Below are positions 48,601 through 60,157 of a stretch of DNA of 64,000 nucleotides, piece after piece. The stretch is taken from the NCBI GenBank assembly GCA_036877525.1, contig JAZGTH010000074.1, forward strand, positions 6,659,501 to 6,723,500, written 5' to 3'. The notes under the pieces are model-generated. The model did no database searches and was not told the DNA's origin. It worked only from the letters and a program-made list of their open reading frames with translations. Origin of the DNA: Chromobotia macracanthus. Taxonomy: Eukaryota; Chordata; Actinopteri; Cypriniformes; Botiidae. The position numbers and the translations under genes were made by a program. Each line of letters starts with the position of its first letter. Position 1 is the stretch's first letter.

Positions 48601-51600
48601 TACCTAGTGCCAAAAAAATTTTTTTTTTACTTTACTCTTTAGTTTTAGTGTGTACAGGGCATGACCACTGTATGTTTACAGTTGGGTCCTCCTCAGTGAT
48701 AAAGATCCAACAGGATCTATAAATATTTTACATGAAAACATGCTGTTGTTCCTTATTGAAATGTTCATACTTCTGTTGTGGGTGTTTCTGTTACTCTTGA
48801 TTTGTTCTTAAGAGATTTGAAAATTAATGACAGGTTCATTTTTTTTAGGCTACAGTACACCACAGACTAAAGGTTGACAGTTTGAAAGAGGAATTAATCC
48901 CTGGTGTTTAGAAATTAGAATAGAGAATTTTTTGTGCCTGTGAGCTATGACAAACATTTATCAGCTCTGATTAGCGGCATTAAATGATTCAAATGTCAGT
49001 AGCAGGAGTAACACATTCTTTACCCTTTAGGTGTATTTGAAGCCACATTTCAACTACGATCCTTACACAGATAACCTGATTCCTTGTAAGGAGGCAGGCC
49101 TGGCCTTCTCTAAGGGAGACATTCTACATATAGTGAACAATGAGGACCCCAACTGGTGGCAAGTGAGTAATACATGAGCCAGGATCGTAAAGATCTTGGC
49201 TGTGGTCTGATTTCTTTGAAATGCTTGACATAAGGGGTGGAACGGTACATAGAAGCCATGGTTTGGTATGTACCTCGGTTTTGGGGTCATGGTTCGATAC
49301 GGGTTCGGTACAACAGGAATAAGCAACAAATCCCCAGTGCTTGCTTTTTTTCTGTTTATTTTGAACAGGCAGTAGTGTTTGGTAAATACAAATAAATAGA
49401 ATAATAAAAAATGATTAAAGAACTTAAATAAAAAATAGAACTTTTTAATTAGGAGACTATATATTAGTCTCCTATACGAGCACATTTAATAAATACTTGA
49501 AGCCGGGATCCTCTACTACTGTATATGGGCACATTGCAGATAAGATTTATATGCCAATTGTCTCCGTAATAGCTTTGGTCCTGTCTGTTGGTCCTGTCAT
49601 TGTCCTATCTATGACTTGCTCTCCTTACTCCATAAAAAACCAAAATTTCCACACTATATTAAAAAAACAGGTGGGTCTTGACTCTTGTTGCTTCTGAACT
49701 TCCATTCTTGTTTTAGATTTGTGTACAGATCTCTTCTGCTTTTCCCTGTTGTGACAGTTAGCATTGCGTTATTACGCGTGCCCCAGTACATGAACCAACG
49801 ACGACGAATACATGTACTGTTCCACCCCTACTTGACATATTTCTGATATATTGAAGTTGAGTTTTTTTTGGACTTTAGGCATGTAACATCACTGGAGGAC
49901 GTACTGGACTGATCCCCAGTCAGTTTCTGGAGGAGAAGAGAAAGGCATTTGTAAGAAGAGACTTGGATGGGTCAGGTGCAATGTGTGAATAGTTTTTTTT
50001 TTTTTTCCTACCCACACTTTTTTCAAGGTTTACATTGACTTGCATTCTTTTTGCATAAATTGATACATTGATGATGTAAGCAGGAAAGCTGATAATCTTG
50101 CTGTGGGGATTCTCTTGTGTTTCAGGAATTCTCTGTGGGACATTAACTGGGAAAAAGAAGAAAAAAAAAATGATGTACTTAACGGCAAAGAATGCGGGTT
50201 AGAATTGCTGTGGCTTTTTGGCTAAAGTGTTTTGAAAAACAAATTGCATATAAAAATAATAAGCAAATTATATTTAAATAAGTAAATTTTTGGCATGCGT
50301 TTCTAAAGCGAAAGGCCTTTTTGACCCTGTGGACTTAATAAATTCTTAAACTTTTTAAAGTGTTCTTAATTATTTTTGTCCAAATAATTTTATTTTGTCC
50401 ATAGCTGATGAAACACCCAGATGTTTCTTTAAAAATGTGACATTTTGTAATTTTGTAAATGTAATAAAATCATCTCTTTCTGATAGAATTTGATCGCCAT
50501 GAGTTACAGATCTATGAGGAAGTAGCAAAGATGCCTCCATTTCAGAGAAAAACTCTGGTGCTGATTGGTGCACAAGGTGTGGGACGCCGAAGCCTTAAGA
50601 ACCGTTTGATCGTTTTAAACCCTTTACTCTATGGAACTACTATACCTTGTGAGTTAAAAGCAGGCCTATGAATAAAACTGTATAACTGTAAAAATTAGCT
50701 GGCCCTTTGATTGTCTTTTTGCTATTATAAAATAATTGTTTTACTCATTAAAAGATTGACCTCTGATTTTCAGTCACTTCTCGTCAGCCACGTGACGATG
50801 AAAAGGATGGTCAGTCGTACTGCTTTGTGTCCAGGGTGGAGATGGAGATGGACATCAAAGCAAGTCGCTACCTTGAGCACGGAGAATATGATGGCAATCT
50901 GTATGGAACCAAAATTGACTCGATCCATGAAGTTGTTCGCACAGGCCGCACATGCATACTGGATGTCAACCCACAAGTGAGTTATTTTACTTTGACAGAG
51001 GAAAAGTTTTGGCCAAGTTGAGTTTAGGTTCAACACAGTAAGGTTCAAATATCAAAAACCACTAGTTAATTAATTACAAACTATATTATGAGCTTTAAAA
51101 ATTTGAGTGAAAAATTAACATGAAGATACACCTATCATAGAATTGCACCATTTTCAATAAACATGCTCTGCAGGCGCTGAAGGTGCTGAAGACTTCCGAG
51201 TTCATGCCATTTGTGGTCTTCATTGCGGCCCCAGAGCTGGACACACTACGGGACATGCACAAAGCTGTGGTAGATGCAGGGATCACAACCAAGCTACTGA
51301 CGGTCAGTTTCAGCTCTATCTGCACATGGTTCATGTTCTTCACTCAACCAACAACCCTCAGAATGATCTAGATCTGAGACTCTGCAATGCTCTCTCTCTG
51401 TCTCATACTGCCATTCTCATCTCTTCCTATTATCTAGGAAACGGACCTAAAGAAAACGGTGGATGAAAGTGCACGGATCAAGCGGGCATACAATCACTAC
51501 TTTGATCTGACTATAGTTAATGACAATCTGGACAAGGCCTTTGAGAAACTCCAGGCAGCTGTGGAGCAGCTGACCACAGAACCTCAGTGGGTCCCCGTAA

Positions 51601-51614
51601 ACTGGGTTTACTGA
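42631..51614 (+). CDS. pals2: MAGUK p55 scaffold PALS2/MPP6 (12 coding exons)
   Basis: Membrane-associated guanylate-kinase scaffold that binds Lin-7 through L27 and links membrane proteins to polarity complexes. Exons: 42631-42661, 44876-44994, 45624-45776, 46261-46413, 46754-46981, 49031-49162, 49879-49975, 50126-50197, 50487-50648, 50774-50976, 51174-51302 and 51438-51614. They join in frame to 551 residues. In order: tandem L27 (about 12-118; MQQILDNLKELPPSTGA, AHERLED), PDZ (about 140-220; VTFRVEEGNLVIARIMHG), SH3 (about 228-296; HFNYDPYTDNLIPCKEAGL), a lysine-rich hook (GKKKKKMMYLT) and a GK domain (about 350-540). The GK P-loop is LIGAQGVGRRSLKNR, lacking the catalytic Lys, as in the family. 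It ends EPQWVPVNWVY. Residues such as AGITTKLLT and RTGRTCILDVNPQ favour PALS2 over MPP2. The first exon adds MTVANAKSGTA before the usual Met, and the joint is in phase. AATAAA at 51,852-51,857 may serve the transcript. Confidence 0.96.
43100..44560 (+). mobile_element. Degraded L2-type LINE in the first coding intron of pals2
   Basis: Broken frames spell an L2 reverse transcriptase in order: KTLEQTVFNQ-like text near 43,390, NLLGYKQSGFRSNHYTETAL (43,435-43,495), DISAWMRKHHVQLNLAKTEL (about 43,860-43,918), FDDQLTFSDYIAKTTRLCRF, NIRKIRPYLLAGLPTRAI, GPARLIYQEPKRANVIPLLV and TTGSAPPYLHALL (44,256-44,296). It ends in the L2 tail gtcgctttggataaaaatgt at 44,512. Several frameshifts and gaps make it inactive. 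Confidence 0.9.
46982..49030. other. Intron 5 of pals2, no other gene seen
   Basis: AT-rich intron between the PDZ-coding and SH3-coding exons. No repeats with clear ends and no coding exon were recognised. Confidence 0.5.
49232..49830. mobile_element. hAT-type non-autonomous element in a pals2 intron
   Basis: The ends are aaggggtggaacggtacat on the left and, reversed, taggggtggaacagtacatg on the right: about 19-bp terminal inverted repeats with two or three mismatches. The 8-bp sequence cttgacat flanks both sides (49,224-49,231 and 49,831-49,838). An 8-bp duplication and a GGGGTGG-type end are hallmarks of hAT elements. At 599 bp and without a transposase frame it depends on a partner. It sits between exons encoding the SH3 halves, about 50 bp before the acceptor at 49,878. 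Confidence 0.88.
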
Positions 51615-53039
51615 GTCACATGGTTTCACAAGCACCCAATCAGCATCTTTTACATCATCGCCATCGTCGTCATCAGCAGCAGGAACTCTGGTTGGTCAGT
51701 GGCACAGGACACAAATTCACACTGAACTTCCTGTGCAGCTGCCACCTGCTGGTCCAGGCCTTCCAGTCACTATGCAAGCATACACTAGCCATCCAGTCAT
51801 GACAGACATGCAGGAAGTGTACTTATTTATTAACTTTTATATTTTCTACTGAATAAACATAGGTTTATGAATGTTACTTGGAGGGAAAACATTGACAGAA
51901 ACAAATAGGAGTTTTTGAACAATCATTCAAAACTACTTATTTATTGTCTAAGCCCAAGCTGCATTACAGTAAAGAAAATTGGCCTGTTTTCGTACTGTAA
52001 TTTTAGTGTTACAAAAAACGTGGTTTACAGGGTGGGTTCATCTCATACATGTCTCTGGATTTTGTAGACACATGCTGTCATATTTCAGTCACTACATTAT
52101 GTCAGATAATGTAAGCAACCTCAAAGTTTTTTCTGCTTCGGACTTGCTGTCTGTAAATTATTAATTTGTGTCATATATAGTGGCTTTAACTTGTTAAATT
52201 AAAAAAAAGGGGTAAGTCAGATAATTTTAACTTTTAAAAATTTAATATTGTAATATGTTGTAACAGTATACTGTTGCTGAAAATGATCTGTCATTGTGTT
52301 GTCAGTATTGTATTTAACTCCACGCCTTTTAGACAGTTACAGAAATTATTCATGAATAACAAATAGACCAACAGGATGATGATCATCATAAGCAACATAA
52401 TCTTGATTACTAGCTTTTAAGACCCATCTTCACTGTACGTAGTGATGAACGTGTCTGTCTTTGTCCCAGGCTACTTGCATCCAGCATCTTTCCATGCTCA
52501 TACAACTTCAATTATTTTTCTCCAGCTTAATTAAAAATCTATATTTTGCCATACAGAGAGTATTTTCTGGAATTAAACAGATGTCTAATAAATTTTAAAG
52601 CACTGAATTACAAATTCATTTATATTCTGGTGTTTATACTTTTAGCTTGTAATAATAAAAAAAACCTGGATGACAGACAGCTGATGTTAGGAATTTAAAA
52701 CAAGTATGATGAAATCAAAATATAATGTAAATGGAGAAATGATTTGTGTTATTGGACATTCAATACCTCAAAATTAATGTTATTTCAAGTATATAAAACA
52801 TTTTTAAGAATTACAAAACTTTAAAACAAATTACTGTTTTTCTTCTATATGTCGTTCATATAAGTTTCAAGGCCACTTCAATGGTCCTTAATATTTGTTC
52901 CTGGGTTTAGGCAATAAAATATATAGACAGACACATTGCAGACACATTGAGGCTTTGATGATCTGCATGGTTTGATAATGCCCTTTGATCCCAATAATCT
53001 TAATGTCACTCTTTCTTTTGCTGTGCTATTGTACTCCAC
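51615..53039. other. Convergent 3' ends of pals2 and gsdme
   Basis: It contains the pals2 3' UTR (AATAAA at 51,852) and the downstream flank of minus-strand gsdme. The DNA is AT-rich and no gene is seen in it. Confidence 0.5.
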
Positions 53040-56000
53040 TCAGGCAGGGGGCGCTATAGATGCCAACCCTTTGGCTGCAATGCACAGTATGAGGGGGAGG
53101 GAATTCTGTGGGTTACGGATTTCAGTTATGAGCAAATCTTTCTCCTTTTGAAGGGTCATGTTACAAGAACTGAACAGTTCTCTGATTTTCTCGAAAACCT
53201 TTTTATCAGCTAAGACAGCCAAGGTCTCATCTTTTAAAGAAGACTTCTTATTTGAAGCCATATTTTGCACCTGCAAGAAAACAAACAGGCATACAGTAAG
53301 TGCGGTATTACTGCTTTAGTTTGTTTCATGCTATGAGGGTACTTACAAGCTGAAACAGAGCCTGCAGGGTTGCATGACTGCAGCAAGACTTAAGTACAAT
53401 CAGGGTGGAGTCAGTCATCTCTGCATAGAACACAAAGGGCAGTAATATTTATGAAAACAAAGGTCAATCATGTTCACACCTCAGGTGTCACATGACAATC
53501 CCCGGTGGATGACAGTCTGGGGCTGACTGAACACATCAAAAAATTCTATAGTAGTTAACAAAAGAGCCAGATGATAATACCTCACTCCATACAATGGGCA
53601 ATAGGTCAAAGAAATTTCTGTTCTTTGTTAACTTTGACTCAAACTAAGCTCACCCTCTAAGGAGCTGATGAGTAGGTGGGTAGCAGTGAGAACAGTGGGT
53701 TGTCCAGAGGGGTTTGTTTGGGTTTGACTTTTTCCCGCTGCCTTCTGTACAAGCTCCAGTGTGGTTTGCACAGCAGACAGTTTAGCAAATGGACTGGGAT
53801 CTGGCTGTGTCCCATCACACAAGTCCTCTATCTGAGAGACAGACAATGTAAGACAAGTTGGAGTAACATGCACAGTAACAGTTAAACACAATCATACAGA
53901 TAGACTGTGCTAATGCCTTTCCATATCTACACATTTTAAACTAGACATGAAACGTTGAGAAAGATGAACACCTGTGATGAACCTGTGATCTGCTATGTTC
54001 GGAATAGCATACAAGCACACTTATCGTAAACTGCTGCAATAGTGAGATACTCTAATATGTATTATTGCATACTGCTGACCTACTATTTCAAAAATGTGCA
54101 GTATATAATACGGGCTAGTATCCCACAATACAATATGCTTCATTTTACCTTCCTTTAATTTCCTGTTTGATAAATAAACCAGAGTTACAGCTGTGAGCTG
54201 TGACCCATTATTTAATTAGAATGTTTAGGGGAATGTTTAGTTATTTTTTCACAAAACTTGATTAAAAGGCAAAATAACATTATTTCTTGATGGGTTATTG
54301 GGCTCCACTAGCATAATTAAAAATAAACAACTTACTACTGTCTGATAAAGCCTACAGTTTCACTTAATATTTAAGATGCAGTATCCAGTAAGTAGTAAGC
54401 TAATATTCTATTCAGAATACAGCCTGTGTATATTATGTGATTGTGTTCACTCACTGCGTCCTCCAGCATGCTGATGGCTGCTCTGTTCTGCAGGAGCACA
54501 GTGATCTGCTGGAAGAGAGAACTTCGTGTGGTGGCCGGAAGTTTAGAGAGAGCTTTAAACTGACCCTGCACTACTTCAAGCTCTAAAAGAAAAGAAAAAA
54601 AGAAAGGCTGTGTATTTGTTGCTTGCTTGTATGAAAACACAAGAATTTCAATGTTCCATTTGGAGTATTCTATGTATGAAAATCCAGTGCATACAGAGCA
54701 AACCAAAAAAAAACGCACCAAATTCTTTAAGTGTGTTATTTCTGCATGTCTAGAGTTAATAAATGACAAAAATAATGACTTAAAACAGGTGAACACTCCC
54801 GCTGTCTGCCACTGGTGTCTAGTGATGCAGAAAATACTTATTAACAATTCAATAATGAACACATCCCAGTAAAGCCTGTGCTATTACCTTTCTGTAGTTT
54901 GTTGCTAGTTTTTCCTGGTAAAGCACTGACTGGGGCTACCTGCTTTGCCTTCACTGGCCCATCAACCTCAAACCCTCCCTGGACACCAGCCAGCAGACAT
55001 AGCTCTGGTGAAACACACAACTTCTATGAACATTCAGGTCTCCTTCTTGTCTGAACCTCCAGAACTGTCATTGCCTTCATGATTTTACCAAGTGAAAGAT
55101 GTTCCTGGGATAACTCTAATCAACCAATCAGATTTGAGGAGTTTACAGTTCATGTGAAGTTTACAGGCTTACAACCAGGGTTAGGTGCTTCTAAACCACC
55201 AGTTTTCACATTTCCCTCTGATGTTAGGGAAAAGTTTTGGTTTCGTTTAGAAGCAGGCATGTAGTTTTTTGCAGAAATGATGTTCCAGGATCAACAAGCT
55301 ATGCTGACCCAGGAACAACTTGGCAAAATCATGTCCCGGCATGCCCAGAAAAGCCTGTGCAAGTATTAGAAATAAATATTTACTTCAAATGAGCTACAGT
55401 CATGATTAAAAGCTAGCATAAATACCATATTGTCCAGTGTGAGAAACCTCAAGCTCGATCACACCATAAGCGATAATAGTTTTGGGCGGTATGTTGAGAG
55501 ACAAATTAGTATCATAATCAACAACAGGCTTCCCTTTGTCATTGACTGACACCTACAGAGAAACAAGAGAACCACACAGATGAGTTAAACAGGTAAATGT
55601 CATACAGGTGTACTGCAGGACCGGGCATGTCCTTTTGGAGTATTATTTATGGATAATGATACGCCTTAGTGGATGTCAATGCAAGAAAGGGGCTTGTAAA
55701 TTTTTTGTTTAACGGCTAAAAAAAAACGGCTATGTTGGATGTGCTTATACAATTTACACACCCATTAAAAAATCTTTTTGAAATAGAACAAACCGTAAAT
55801 AATATCTGAATAATGGATATAAAAAAGTATATAAATCAAATAACTGAAAAATTACAAATTCTTCTTTTCAAAATTCTCACACCCTTGGTTTGTAAGATTG
55901 TGTTCCCTCTTTTAGCTTTAATGCCTGCTTGCATACATTTGTGATAGTTGTGTATGAATTCCTCAATATGGTTAAGGAATTGTGGCTGGGAAAATCAAGG

Positions 56001-57578
56001 GGTATACAAAAGCAGAAGCCTTTTTAATACTTTGTAGATAAATAATTGTGAATGTGTATATATGAATAACTGCAGTACTGTATAGAATGGTCTATGTCCA
56101 AATCTCACGCCAAACCTTTATCTTCTGACTGAATCCAAACATTCCAGTACAGGATCCATCCCTCTGCTGTTCTTCAATGACAGTGCAGGGCTGAGTGGTG
56201 ATGATCCGCTCCTTTACGACTGTCAACACCTCCCTCTGTTTCCCTCGTGTCTGCTGGACCAGAGAGTGCTGCAGGTCCAGAACTCTGCTCGAGTCAAACA
56301 ACACAACCAGAGCAGAAATTCAGGTGTGACAAGTCTGCCACATGGCTTTTTGTCCAAATTCTTTTCACCTGCAAGTGTCAATTTAAGCAGAAACTGCTGG
56401 AAAATGCAGCTGTTGCCATTAGAAGCACTTCTAACTGATTTGACTTATAATGTAGTCTGGTTAATTAAGTATAATTCGATTCTGTTTTTACCTGAATGAA
56501 GCCACCTGATTTAGATGCTACCACATTAAGAACATTTGTATTTTTTATTTAAAAAAATGAATTACAATGAAAGGAAAAACTTTAGAAAAATCTTCAATAA
56601 ACAGTTTATAAATGTGTCAAATGGACACATTTTTTTTCTTTTAAAAACAAACCTCTCACTACTAAATCTCAGATCATAATAGGGGCATACAAGAAAACTT
56701 TGGATGAGGAGTTCACTAAAAAATGGTTATAATTAGAACCAGAATTCTGAACAAACATCACACCATGTACTTTCACTTCCTCTACGGCTAATGTTCACCA
56801 GCCTCTGTTAGTAATGATCAGGTTAGTTTAAGCTGAAACCACATTCTAGAACACATCACAGCCTCCTGCTCAGGAAGACTGTGGTCAGTCACTCACCTAG
56901 ATCTAGAGTCCCGTAACAGCTTCTGAACATCCACCTCCTGCTTCTTAAGGTTTCCAAATGATGACTGGAGTTTGGTCGAGCCTGCCCCCCCTATATTAAT
57001 ACTGCCTGCCCCAAGATCTGCTCCAACACTTCCACTTTTGCTATCCACAACTTTGCCATCAAAGCTCATAAAGTCTGTCTCAACCACAACTGGGGACAAA
57101 AATAACAAAGCACCAAGATACATTTACATGCAACTGAAGTTTTGTTCAGAATGCATATAATGTACATGTATATAGGGTACATATAAACAGTACTTTTGTA
57201 ATCTGTAATCGGATTGAATTAAACTGTATTGACAAAAATGGTTCTTTTAAAGACAACAAGAAGCTTGTTGTAAATGTTTGTATGTAAATAATATCACATC
57301 ACACAAAAAAACAGACATTGCTTTGACTACAGACTTTTTAGTTCATGCATAGAAACAAAGTTTTTTGTACCTGGATTTAGAGGATCTCCAACGAGAATAT
57401 CACTTAGTTTGAAGTCTGTTGGCAGGTACTTTGGCGTCTGCCAAAACCAGTATCTGTTGCGCTTGATGACCAGTGCCAGAGGAACTAGACTGTCCGAGTC
57501 ATTCAAACGAGACACGGGAATCAGAGAACCATCAGGGTCGATCTCAGACACCAGGTTCTTGGTGGCTTTGGCTAACAT
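53040..57578 (-). CDS. gsdme: Gasdermin E (9 coding exons)
   Basis: Executioner of pyroptosis: caspase cleavage frees an N-terminal domain that forms plasma-membrane pores. Exons on the minus strand: 57578-57371, 57089-56897, 56284-56116, 55552-55426, 55004-54888, 54582-54455, 53831-53654, 53420-53347 and 53270-53040. All phases agree and give 474 residues (human 496). Key matches: MLAKATKNLVSEIDPDGSLI, RYWFWQTPKYLPTDF, VVVETDFMSFDGKV, LQSSFGNLKKQEVDVQKLLR, IAYGVIELEV and the C-terminal LILCIAAKGL. The interdomain linker begins after GGFEVDG: FEVD at residues 244-247 is a caspase-3-type site. I recall an FEVD site reported for a fish GSDME at nearly this position. One donor is weak (AAG|GTTTGG at 56,115), but the next exon joins in frame. 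Teleosts often have two copies (a and b), and I cannot say which this is. Neighbouring pals2 and osbpl3 confirm the locus. Confidence 0.95.
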
Positions 57579-58039
57579 CTTTCAAACTGTCTGGGTGATT
57601 TTGAAGGGTTTGTTGAAAAGCAGAAGTGTCGTACTTGTTAATATGGTACTAATGAATTGGTACGATGGTTAATCTCAAATCAATATTCCATTTATCATCA
57701 CTGAATTATGGTACCACTGCGGCATTGTTTGTAGTATTAGAATACTGTATTACACAAGTTTCAAATGTCGCACTGTATTTAAGACTTTGATGTGGCTACA
57801 ATATTAAACTGTGAAGTTCATCATGTTAAACATTACTGTTATATCCATAAACATGGACATACACATACAGCTAACTCTAACCACATCATTTAAAAGCGTT
57901 AGCATTGTGCCCCTATTATGCGGACCTAAGTAGCGATCCATCGTTTTTTCCATTTTAATTATTTTCACTTTTCAGAACACAATTATTTGGGCAAATATAC
58001 ACTATATTAATATTACTGTACAGGCAAAAGAAAACTTAC

Positions 58040-58110
58040 CGTCTTTAGTTTTGGTCTCTTATCTCTCGGTCTGCAGAGACCTACGAGCACAAGAACAAAC
58101 AGATAGCGTG
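58040..58110 (-). promoter_or_regulatory. Putative gsdme leader exon and promoter
   Basis: On the minus strand a stretch ends AAGACG|GTAAGT with the exon boundary at 58,040. The next exon carries the gsdme start codon. The area around 58,040-58,200 is richer in CpG than its surroundings. The 5' limit is a guess. Confidence 0.45.
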
Positions 58111-58199
58111 TGATCATCCGCTTTAGATACGCCCACCGGAAAATTTATGCCTTCTTAGCCACGCCCATACGCCTTAACCTTATACCCGGACAAAGGTGA

Positions 58200-60157
58200 T
58201 TTCATTAAACGTGACCGACTGTAAATCAAAGGGATGGCTTTTGTTTTTGTGCGTTTTTATCTTTGACAAGATATTTGCTGATTTTATATTTTACATAAAT
58301 GTTTTTTATGTAATAGTGTCACTGCAGTTTCAACTGTGGTTTCTGTAGAATCCTTAGTTTACACTTTTCATCTCTTTAACTTAAGTCTTGGCTTTGACCT
58401 TAACCTACCCTGCCACATTAAGGGTTGTAATAATTGGTAATTTGTCGACTGGGACCCCATTAAACTGTGTTTTATTATTGTTATATTATTGTAAAATATC
58501 TAAAAATATTTTGAAAGCATCTCTAGCAGTATATCTGGGAGGGACAGTTTCACACCAGTGAGCTTTGAAGTTTTGGAGGAAAAGCAAAAAAAAAGTCATA
58601 TTTGAGTAAAATAAAACCTTTTCAGACAAAGAGGAATTACATTTTTTTTCAATGTATAATGCGTAAATGTACATTCATGTAATGAATATGAACAATGCAT
58701 GAACAAATGTCACAAAAAATGTCACTTAAGTGTTAAACTGTACTAATGGCACACTATGAAATACAAACGTATATCAAAGAAAAAATGCACAAAATACACA
58801 GGAAATCCTCCATAGTAGTGAATCATTTTTAAACTCAATGACTCATAATGCTGAGTGTTCCATAAACAGCAGGAAATACTTTGTGGGTGGTCAAAAGTTT
58901 TTGTAGCTGTCACTAAAAGTCACATAAAAGATTCGAGCTCAGACACATTAAAGATGAAACCTTTGCATTAAAAAGATTTTTTGTTGGAGTGTTTCATAAT
59001 GCCAAAAAATGCAAAAACAAACAAACAACAAAAAGCCCACACATTCAAAACCATCAGTGGCCCAGATTCATTACCAGCTTTGTTGACAAATTAACCCACA
59101 AGAATTATTACACTTCCCTCACATTCTTGTTATGCTTCATTGCAATTTGTAAATTATTACAAAATTATTTTTAGACTTCAAATAAATCTGAAATCAAAAC
59201 AAAGAATGATTTTGTCTGAATGAAACTTTATTGATGGGGAGAGAAAATGCTGCTGTGGTCAACACGCAAGCACCTCAGTCCCCCAAACAACTTTCATTTT
59301 AGTGTGTACTGTAGTTTAGAGTGAATAAACATGTTACAGGTTAAACTATGTGGAAGTTTAAAACACTGCCACTGCCACCTGTGTGCTGTAATGTTGAGAA
59401 ATATTGAGCTGTCTGCCAAACTTCTGAATAAGATGATGTAAATATAGCCAGGTCTAAGACCCAGCTCTTGTTCATTCAAGAATCTTAGAATAAAAAGCTG
59501 TCATAAAATTACAATACTCTGTAATGATACATTTGATTTCATTACGTTCTAGCAAAGACTATTATGAGTATATAATAATATATAAGGCATTAGACAGATG
59601 TGGAATTCAGACTGTAATATACACTATAAATCCCTCAACAGTTTCCTTTTAAGAGGTAGACAATGCAGTTTTGTTCTGACAACAACATACTATACATAAT
59701 AAACAAACAAACAAACATTGTTTGGGGTTGAGTTCCAAGTGCTGCTGCAGTATCATGTCTAGCCACAAGAGGTCACAACTCAACAGTTTTCTCCTTGGCT
59801 TCTTGTGCTACTTTTCGCATGCAGCAACAACACAGGAACATGTACTGGGTCAAGACTGTATATCCCTCATACAGGGATTCAGTTGCATAACAGTAAATAC
59901 AATAGATAATGTAACCATATTAAGGCAACCAAACTGCTGGGACATTAAATAATGACTATGAAGAAGGGATTTGCAATGATTGCATTCTCAGTCAAAGTTC
60001 TGGTGTGGCTTCCTTCGTCACATTTTCATTCACTGACCAGTTTTATTTACTGTCTCTTAGAACATCATCAGTCTCTGCCTCACTGTAAGAGGTTTCTCCA
60101 TGCTGTTAAGTTGGCCAGAAAATATACAAGCACAAATGAATGTTGGCCATCTCTGAA
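58200..60157. other. Between gsdme and osbpl3, no gene seen
   Basis: It holds the 3' UTR of minus-strand osbpl3 (AATAAA on the minus strand at 60,042-60,047, about 110 nt past the stop) and the region upstream of gsdme. Short open frames here lack domains. Confidence 0.5.
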
